18,771 bases of DNA from positions 1 through 18,771 of the forward strand of contig DPHD01000082.1 in assembly GCA_003523085.1 (NCBI GenBank), written 5' to 3'. This document shows, piece after piece, positions 14,332-18,771 of the stretch. Below the pieces are notes generated by a model. It made no database searches. It worked only from the letters and a program-made list of their open reading frames with translations, and was not told the origin of the DNA. Made by a program: the position numbers and the translations under genes. Every line of letters starts with the position of its first letter. The stretch's first letter is position 1. The DNA is from Oceanospirillaceae bacterium. GTDB lineage: Bacteria > Pseudomonadota > Gammaproteobacteria > Pseudomonadales > Balneatricaceae.

Positions 14332-15399
14332 ATGATTGTTATACCCATGAACTTACCTAAGCAGAAAGTTGCTATTGTTGGAGGCACTGGTTACACCGGT
14401 GTAGAACTGTTGCGTTTGCTAGCGCGCCACCCTCAAGTCGAGGTGTGTGCCATTACCTCACGCTCTGAAGCCGGTAAGGCTGTATCGGATATTTATCCAA
14501 GCCTACGTGGCGAGTATGATTTAGCCTTCACAGAACCCACAACGGACACCTTGGCTCAGGCCGATTTGGTGTTCTTTGCCACACCCAACGGAGTGGCAAT
14601 GAAGCAAGTGCCAGCATTGCTGACCGCGGGTACTAAGGTAATTGACCTGGCTGCCGACTTCCGTATTCAGGATATTGATGTTTGGTCGCACTGGTATGGT
14701 ATGGATCACGCATGTGCCGAGTTAGTTGCGCAGGCTGTTTATGGTTTGCCAGAGGTCAATAAGGAGGCTATTAAACAGGCCAGTCTAGTGGCTAACCCCG
14801 GTTGTTATCCCACCGCCGTACAGTTAGGTTTATTGCCACTGATTGAGCAGGGCTTAATCTCCACCGATCACATTGTGGCCGACTGTAAGTCGGGTGTGAG
14901 TGGCGCAGGCCGTGGTGCGGCCGTGGGTAGTTTAATGTGCGAAGCTGGGGACAGTTTCAAGGCCTACGGGGTGGCAGGTCACCGCCATTTGCCGGAAATT
15001 AAAGAACGCCTTGCAGTGGCTAATGATGCGCCAGTCGGTGTGACTTTTGTACCCCATTTAACGCCCATGATTCGTGGTATTCACGCCACCTTATACGCAC
15101 GTTTAACCAATAAACAAGAGTCCTTAGAAACCATTCAGGCCTGGTTTGAGGCGCGTTATCTTGATCACCCATTTGTAGATGTGATGCCTTTGGGGAGCCA
15201 TCCAGAAACACGTAGTGTGAGGGGCTCCAATATATGTCGCATCGCCTTGCATCAGCCACAAGGTGCAGATACCTTAGTTATTTTGTCAGCCATAGATAAT
15301 TTGGTGAAAGGCGCGGCTGGGCAAGCCATTCACAATATGAACTTGATGTTGGGTCTGGAAGAAACTGCAGGTTTGAACATTGTGCCTTTGGCACCGTAA
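14332..15399 (+). CDS. argC: N-acetyl-gamma-glutamyl-phosphate reductase
   Basis: Third enzyme of arginine biosynthesis; it reduces N-acetylglutamyl-5-phosphate to the semialdehyde with NADPH. The 355-residue protein has the nucleotide-binding GGTGYTGVELLRLLARHP (17-34), the catalytic C158 in VANPGCYPTA, a GVSGAGRGA stretch (188-196), and H219 in GHRHLPEI, which matches the catalytic histidine of the family. ATG 14332 and an in-frame ATG at 14347 (MNLPKQKVAIVGG) are both possible; no Shine-Dalgarno decides. The protein from 14347 would be 350 residues, nearer the usual 340-350. It is divergent from the glnT-like operon and upstream of erpA, an order I recall from Pseudomonas. Confidence 0.96.
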   Translation: MIVIPMNLPKQKVAIVGGTGYTGVELLRLLARHPQVEVCAITSRSEAGKAVSDIYPSLRGEYDLAFTEPTTDTLAQADLVFFATPNGVAMKQVPALLTAGTKVIDLAADFRIQDIDVWSHWYGMDHACAELVAQAVYGLPEVNKEAIKQASLVANPGCYPTAVQLGLLPLIEQGLISTDHIVADCKSGVSGAGRGAAVGSLMCEAGDSFKAYGVAGHRHLPEIKERLAVANDAPVGVTFVPHLTPMIRGIHATLYARLTNKQESLETIQAWFEARYLDHPFVDVMPLGSHPETRSVRGSNICRIALHQPQGADTLVILSAIDNLVKGAAGQAIHNMNLMLGLEETAGLNIVPLAP

Positions 15400-15413
15400 G
15401 ATAGGGTCCAATA

Positions 15414-15438
15414 ATACTTGACTAAATTACTAGGTTAA
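15414..15438 (+). promoter_or_regulatory. IscR type 1-like binding site upstream of erpA
   Basis: The 25 bases from 15414 match the IscR type 1 consensus ATASYYGACTRWWWYAGTCRRSTAT, as I remember it, at 21 of 25 positions, including ATACTTGACT at the start and ACTAGGTTA near the end. It contains the -35 hexamer TTGACT of the erpA promoter, so a bound repressor would block RNA polymerase. Holo-IscR is known to repress erpA in E. coli. No iscR gene is in this window. Confidence 0.65.
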
Positions 15439-15447
15439 GCGCATAAT
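15418..15447 (+). promoter_or_regulatory. Sigma-70 type promoter of erpA
   Basis: TTGACT (15418-15423) and CATAAT (15442-15447) form -35 and -10 boxes with an 18-base spacer. Transcription would start near 15454, giving a leader of about 24 bases. A purine-rich ribosome binding site GAAGAGAG (15466-15473) precedes ATG 15478. This allows erpA to be transcribed separately from argC. Confidence 0.6.
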
Positions 15448-15477
15448 TCTCGCCCTAAAAATGTTGAAGAGAGTAGT

Positions 15478-15846
15478 ATGTCCAACACTGAGCAACAGGA
15501 TCACATTGATGCCATCCCGCCAGCCATGGGGTTTACCGATGCTGCGGCAAAAAAAGTATCGCATCTCATGGAAGATGAGGACAATCAAGCCTTACGTCTG
15601 CGTGTATATGTGACTGGTGGCGGCTGTTCTGGATTTTCATACGGCTTTACCTTTGATGATAAGGTTGCCGAAGATGATACCCAGATTGAAAATGGTCAAG
15701 TCACCATGGTGGTGGATGCCATGTCGATTCAATATCTTATGGGGGCCACCGTAGACTATAAAGAAAGCTTGCAAGGTTCTCAGTTTTCGGTGACCAACCC
15801 CAATGCCACAACCACCTGCGGTTGTGGTTCAAGCTTCTCTATCTAG
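15478..15846 (+). CDS. erpA: A-type iron-sulfur carrier ErpA
   Basis: Cytoplasmic A-type carrier that delivers Fe-S clusters to apo-targets such as IspG and IspH. The 122-residue protein has the three invariant cysteines C50 (GGGCSGF) and C114/C116 (TTCGCGSSF) and the family stretch LRLRVYVTGGGCSGFSYGF. The N-terminal extension of about 15 residues before MGFTDAAAKKV is short and polar. Length fits the ErpA group (E. coli 114). It follows argC after 78 bases that hold its own promoter with an IscR-like site, and faces the M23 peptidase gene across a 15-base gap. Confidence 0.96.
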   Translation: MSNTEQQDHIDAIPPAMGFTDAAAKKVSHLMEDEDNQALRLRVYVTGGGCSGFSYGFTFDDKVAEDDTQIENGQVTMVVDAMSIQYLMGATVDYKESLQGSQFSVTNPNATTTCGCGSSFSI

Positions 15847-15861
15847 CGGGCCGTTGTGGTT

Positions 15862-17169
15862 TTAGTTGGTTGCCAATGGTGTGCCAAGTTTGTAGGCCTC
15901 AATTTGCGCTAAAATAGTTTCGGCTGCTGGTTTGAAGTCTTGCATCTGTTGCGCGTTGAGTGGTTGCACGTTAGGGAACTTCACCTTCAGCGGATTTTTA
16001 TGTACGCCATTGGCACGGAACTCGTAATGTAAGTGTGGGCCGGTGGATAGGCCAGACGTGCCTATGTAGCCAATAACCTGCCCCTGTTTTACTCGAGTGC
16101 CCTTTTTAACTTTGCTGTTGTATTTAGACATGTGTGCATACAGTGTGGTGTAGATACCGGCATGCTGAATGATGATGGTACGCCCATAACCGCCCTTAGT
16201 GGCACGCCAAATAACCTTACCATCACCTGACGCTTTGATCGGTGTGCCTCTGGCTGCAGCGTAATCTACCCCTCGATGGGGGCGGCTGGTTTTAAGTACA
16301 GGGTGCTTACGGTTAGGGTTGTATTTGGAGCTGATGCGGAAAAAGTCCACCGGGCTACGTAAAAAGGCTTTGCGCATACTGTAACCTTTGGGCGAGTAAT
16401 AGTTGCCATCCGTATGGCGTATGGCGTTAAACACCTTGCCTTGGTTAACGAATTGGGCCGCCAAAATGTGGCCTTCCCCTATTTTTTTATCATCTAGATA
16501 CTTCTCTTCATAAATGACTGCAAATTGGTCTTGCTGGCGAATGTCTAGGGCAAAGTCGATGTCCCAGCCAAAGATGTGGGCCAGCTCCATAAGCTTCTTT
16601 TGACTCAATCCCGCCTTTTGACCATCTACAAATAACGAGTTAGTAATCACGCTTTGGATAAATCGGGTTTCTATATCGGGCTGGCGTTGAATCAGCTCTA
16701 CCCCATACTGACCTTGGTCATCGCGCAAAATAATGACCTGCTGCAAAGGGTTTTTAATATGACGAACCTTTTCCAGCTGACCTGCGGTAATGACGAAGTC
16801 TAGCTGTTCGCCTGGGAAGAGCGTGCGCAAGGCTTTTGATTTTTTAGTGGCTGAGGCAATGCGGTGAACGTCTTGGGCCGTGAGGCCAACACGTTGGAAC
16901 AAGGTGGACAGATTGTCGCCAGATTTAACCGTAACCGAACGCCATAGGTCCGGACTAATTGTAGTTTGTATTACCGCTGGAGAAGTGGGGCTGGCCGTTT
17001 GTAGTTTAAGGCTCAAATCAAGAGGCTGGCTGTCACCTTGATCGGTATTAGTCGGCTGGTCGCTATTGTTGGGCCATAAGCCGATGACCAGCATCGTTGA
17101 AAACAAAACCATTAGAATGGCTAAATAAGGCTTGGGAAAATGTTGTAAAAGTTTAGCGACGGCGGACAT
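15862..17169 (-). CDS. M23 family murein endopeptidase with OapA/LysM-like N-terminal domain (MepM-like)
   Basis: A 435-residue inner-membrane-anchored or secreted cell-wall hydrolase. One hydrophobic segment at about 14-31 acts as anchor or signal, followed by a polar linker (35-72). Residues about 78-125 (VKSGDNLSTLFQRVGLTAQDVHRI) form an OapA/LysM-like domain. A Csd3-like middle domain runs to about 285 (FIQSVITNSLFVDGQKAGLS and the stretch after it). The LytM/M23 zinc site is complete: H298 and D302 in HRGVD, H346 in LYAHMS, and H379/H381 in GPHLHYEF. This is the layout of MepM, which cuts DD-cross-links for wall expansion. It is divergent from tyrS and convergent with erpA. In Pseudomonas, as I recall, anmK lies between erpA and this gene; it is absent here. 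Confidence 0.93.
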   Translation of the reverse strand: MSAVAKLLQHFPKPYLAILMVLFSTMLVIGLWPNNSDQPTNTDQGDSQPLDLSLKLQTASPTSPAVIQTTISPDLWRSVTVKSGDNLSTLFQRVGLTAQDVHRIASATKKSKALRTLFPGEQLDFVITAGQLEKVRHIKNPLQQVIILRDDQGQYGVELIQRQPDIETRFIQSVITNSLFVDGQKAGLSQKKLMELAHIFGWDIDFALDIRQQDQFAVIYEEKYLDDKKIGEGHILAAQFVNQGKVFNAIRHTDGNYYSPKGYSMRKAFLRSPVDFFRISSKYNPNRKHPVLKTSRPHRGVDYAAARGTPIKASGDGKVIWRATKGGYGRTIIIQHAGIYTTLYAHMSKYNSKVKKGTRVKQGQVIGYIGTSGLSTGPHLHYEFRANGVHKNPLKVKFPNVQPLNAQQMQDFKPAAETILAQIEAYKLGTPLATN

Positions 17170-17340
17170 AAATACAGACAGTAAAATAAAGTGCGCCTAT
17201 ATTACATGAGAATGACCGCTATTGGGCGCCTTTCAAGACTTTTCTATTGCTATCAATTAGGGCTAAAATAGACGTTTTTGTGCCAGCTGCTTTAACGCAG
17301 CCTTGGTGCCCATGTTAATACCACCAATAAGCGACATATT
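17170..17340. promoter_or_regulatory. Divergent M23 peptidase/tyrS upstream region with leader hairpin
   Basis: These 171 bases must carry both promoters. TAAAAT at 17264-17269 is the best tyrS -10 candidate, with only a weak TTTCTA 17 bases upstream. GCTGC (17286-17290) and GCAGC (17297-17301) form a small hairpin with loop TTTAAC in the likely tyrS leader, about 40 bases before the ATG. There is no U-run after it, so it does not look like an attenuator, and no T-box is recognisable. No clear Shine-Dalgarno precedes either gene. Confidence 0.35.
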
Positions 17341-18624
17341 ATGACTGCTGTAGACACCAACTTACTCGCCGATTTGCAAATGCGCGGGCTAGTTAACCAA
17401 ATGACCTCGCCCGAAGATTTAGAGCAGCACTTGCAGCAGTCGAGGGTGCTCTATTGTGGTTTTGATCCCACTGCAGATAGCCTGCACATTGGCAGCTTGG
17501 TGCCTTTGCTGGTGTTGCGCAGATTTCAACAGGCAGGTCATAAGCCTTTGGCGCTGGTGGGTGGTGCAACAGGCATGATTGGAGATCCAAGTTTTAAAGC
17601 CCAAGAGCGCAAGCTCAATACGGTTGATATCATTAATCAATGGGTTGATCGTTTAAAGGCGCAGGTGTCGGCTTTTATTGAGTTCAACGATCAGACTAAT
17701 AGTGCCGAGGTGGTTAATAATTACGATTGGACTAAAGATGTTGATGTACTGACGTTTTTACGTGACGTGGGTAAGCACTTCTCAGTCAGTGCCATGATTC
17801 AAAAAGAATCAGTTAAACAGCGTTTGGACCGAGACGGTGAGGGTATTTCCTTTACCGAGTTTGCCTATATGATTCTTCAATCCTTTGACTTTTCAGAATT
17901 GTACAAGCAATACCATTGTAGTTTGCAAATAGGTGGCAGCGATCAGTGGGGTAACATCACCGGTGGCATTGATCTCACGCGCCGTCAACATCGGGCTCAA
18001 GTGTTTGGCCTCACCTTGCCCTTAGTCACTAAGTCTGACGGCACCAAGTTTGGTAAAACAGAAAGCGGTACCATTTGGCTTGACGCCAAAAAAACCTCCC
18101 AATACGCCTTTTACCAGTTTTGGATAAACAGCGCTGATGCTGACGTGTACCAGTTTTTACGTTACTTCACTTTCTTGAGTGAAGCGCAGATGGTGGCTAT
18201 TGAAGAGCAAGACAAGGCTGCGCAAGGCCGGCCCCAAGCCCAGGGTGTGTTGGCTGCAGAAGTGACTCGCCTAGTTCATGGTGAAGAGGGTTTACAGGCG
18301 GCCTTACGCATTACTGAGGCATTGTTCTCGGGTCAGCTAAGTCAGCTAACCAGTAGCGACCTGCAGCAATTGTATTTGGACGGCATGCCAGCGTCTACGA
18401 CCAGCGAGACTGAGCTAACCCTTGTGCAGTTATTAGTGGCTTCAAGTTTGGCCAAATCTAATAAGATGGCGCGCGAGTTTATTGGTAATAACGCGGTTAG
18501 CATTAACGGCGAAAAAGTATCTGACGTGGATGCCGTATTTAATTCAACTAGCGGATTACATAAGGAATTTCACGTTATCAAACGTGGTAAAAAGCTATTT
18601 CATTTGCTTCGTTGGCAAGCATAA
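17341..18624 (+). CDS. tyrS: Tyrosyl-tRNA synthetase
   Basis: Class I aminoacyl-tRNA synthetase charging tRNA(Tyr), cytoplasmic homodimer. The 427-residue protein is of the E. coli TyrS type. YCGFDPTADSLHIGSLVPLL (38-57) contains the HIGH-like HIGS, GGATGMIGDPS (74-84) and QIGGSDQWGNITGGIDL (196-212) are tyrosine/AMP-site stretches, and KFGKT (236-240) is the KMSKS equivalent. The S4 RNA-binding domain occupies about 360-425 (ELTLVQLLVASSLAKSNKMAREFIGNNAVSING). ATG 17341 gives the standard N-terminus. It is the last gene of the window, 42 bases before the -35 box of an rRNA operon promoter on the same strand; no intrinsic terminator separates them. Confidence 0.98.
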   Translation: MTAVDTNLLADLQMRGLVNQMTSPEDLEQHLQQSRVLYCGFDPTADSLHIGSLVPLLVLRRFQQAGHKPLALVGGATGMIGDPSFKAQERKLNTVDIINQWVDRLKAQVSAFIEFNDQTNSAEVVNNYDWTKDVDVLTFLRDVGKHFSVSAMIQKESVKQRLDRDGEGISFTEFAYMILQSFDFSELYKQYHCSLQIGGSDQWGNITGGIDLTRRQHRAQVFGLTLPLVTKSDGTKFGKTESGTIWLDAKKTSQYAFYQFWINSADADVYQFLRYFTFLSEAQMVAIEEQDKAAQGRPQAQGVLAAEVTRLVHGEEGLQAALRITEALFSGQLSQLTSSDLQQLYLDGMPASTTSETELTLVQLLVASSLAKSNKMAREFIGNNAVSINGEKVSDVDAVFNSTSGLHKEFHVIKRGKKLFHLLRWQA

Positions 18625-18635
18625 ACCCGGCCGAG

Positions 18636-18694
18636 CAAATTAATTCAATTATTTATAAAAAGCGTGTTGACAAACTTACTCAGTTCTATAGAAT
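18636..18694 (+). promoter_or_regulatory. rRNA operon promoter with AT-rich UP element
   Basis: An AT-only-like tract (18636-18661) precedes -35 TTGACA (18667-18672, consensus), a 16-base spacer, and -10 TAGAAT (18689-18694). The discriminator that follows reads ACGCCACC, almost the same as GCGCCACC of E. coli rrnB P1. UP element, short 16-base spacer and GC-rich discriminator are the marks of a strong, growth-rate-controlled rrn P1 promoter, expected to respond to DksA/ppGpp. boxB and boxA elements downstream support this. Confidence 0.88.
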
Positions 18695-18717
18695 ACGCCA
18701 CCTCGGTTGAGCAGACG

Positions 18718-18743
18718 GACTTGCACTAAGCAAGCAGCAAGTC
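18718..18743 (+). promoter_or_regulatory. boxB-like hairpin in the rrn leader
   Basis: GACTTGC (18718-18724) and GCAAGTC (18737-18743) pair perfectly around a 12-base loop. Within it a shorter alternative hairpin, CTTGC-ACTAA-GCAAG (18720-18734), can form. It lies 12 bases before boxA, the order seen in E. coli rrn leaders. Confidence 0.65.
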
Positions 18744-18755
18744 ACTTAACCGACC

Positions 18756-18767
18756 GCTCTTTAACAA
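18756..18767 (+). promoter_or_regulatory. rrn antitermination boxA
   Basis: GCTCTTTAACAA at 18756-18767 matches the conserved rrn boxA (TGCTCTTTAACA) except that the first base is C. NusB/NusE bind this RNA element to start the antitermination complex on rRNA operons. The 16S gene should begin beyond the window end. Confidence 0.9.
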
Positions 18768-18771
18768 TTTA

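Noticed and set aside
15806..15827. Inverted repeat CCACAACC-N6-GGTTGTGG at the end of erpA
   Set aside because: It is inside the codons for the conserved TTCGCGS motif and is not followed by a U-run on either strand, so it is not supported as a terminator.
17286..17301. T-box or attenuator in the tyrS leader
   Set aside because: The hairpin is short, has no U-run and no T-box sequence; T-boxes are also not expected in gammaproteobacteria.

Overview
The window reads as ordinary, tightly packed chromosome of a moderate-GC gammaproteobacterium, probably a marine relative of the Pseudomonas/Cellvibrio/Oceanospirillum group. The proteins are closest in character to that group (E. coli-type TyrS, PBP1b with an adjacent TPR lipoprotein, ErpA next to ArgC, an M23 peptidase next to TyrS), and tyrS is followed directly by an rRNA operon promoter, an order I recall from Pseudomonas. 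No insertion sequence, phage gene, CRISPR array, tRNA or intact rRNA gene was seen. The organism call is inference.

Layout. Bases 31-2336: gluQ and dksA read leftward, sfsA reads rightward from a shared upstream region. Bases 2325-5692: a small Rieske ferredoxin (leftward) faces away from a rightward pair, mrcB (PBP1b) and a TPR lipoprotein that is probably its LpoP-type activator. Bases 5632-9077: leftward genes for a ClC chloride transporter/channel, hemL, and an unrecognised five-segment membrane protein. Bases 9225-14139: an amide-nitrogen module. A rightward XRE-cupin regulator meets, stop codon to stop codon, a leftward four-gene operon: type III glutamine synthetase/gamma-glutamylmethylamide synthetase, then a glutamate synthase split into three proteins (class II amidotransferase, GXGXG beta-helix, FMN synthase). 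This resembles glnT-glxBCD and the gmaS-mgsABC genes of the N-methylglutamate pathway, but no N-methylglutamate dehydrogenase is present. Bases 14332-18624: argC, erpA, a leftward M23 peptidase, and tyrS. Bases 18636-18771: promoter and antitermination leader of an rrn operon whose 16S gene lies beyond the window.

The accessory-looking part is the 9.1-14.3 kb amide module. The regulator promoter carries three copies of CAGTTTAC spaced by multiples of 16 bp, the operon promoter carries a nested palindrome, and the FMN synthase lacks all three cysteines that bind the 3Fe-4S cluster in classical glutamate synthase. Other points of note are a strong IscR-like site over the erpA promoter, a ClC protein with valine at the internal proton-glutamate position, and a complete rrn promoter with boxB/boxA. 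All of these are read by eye; no searches were run.
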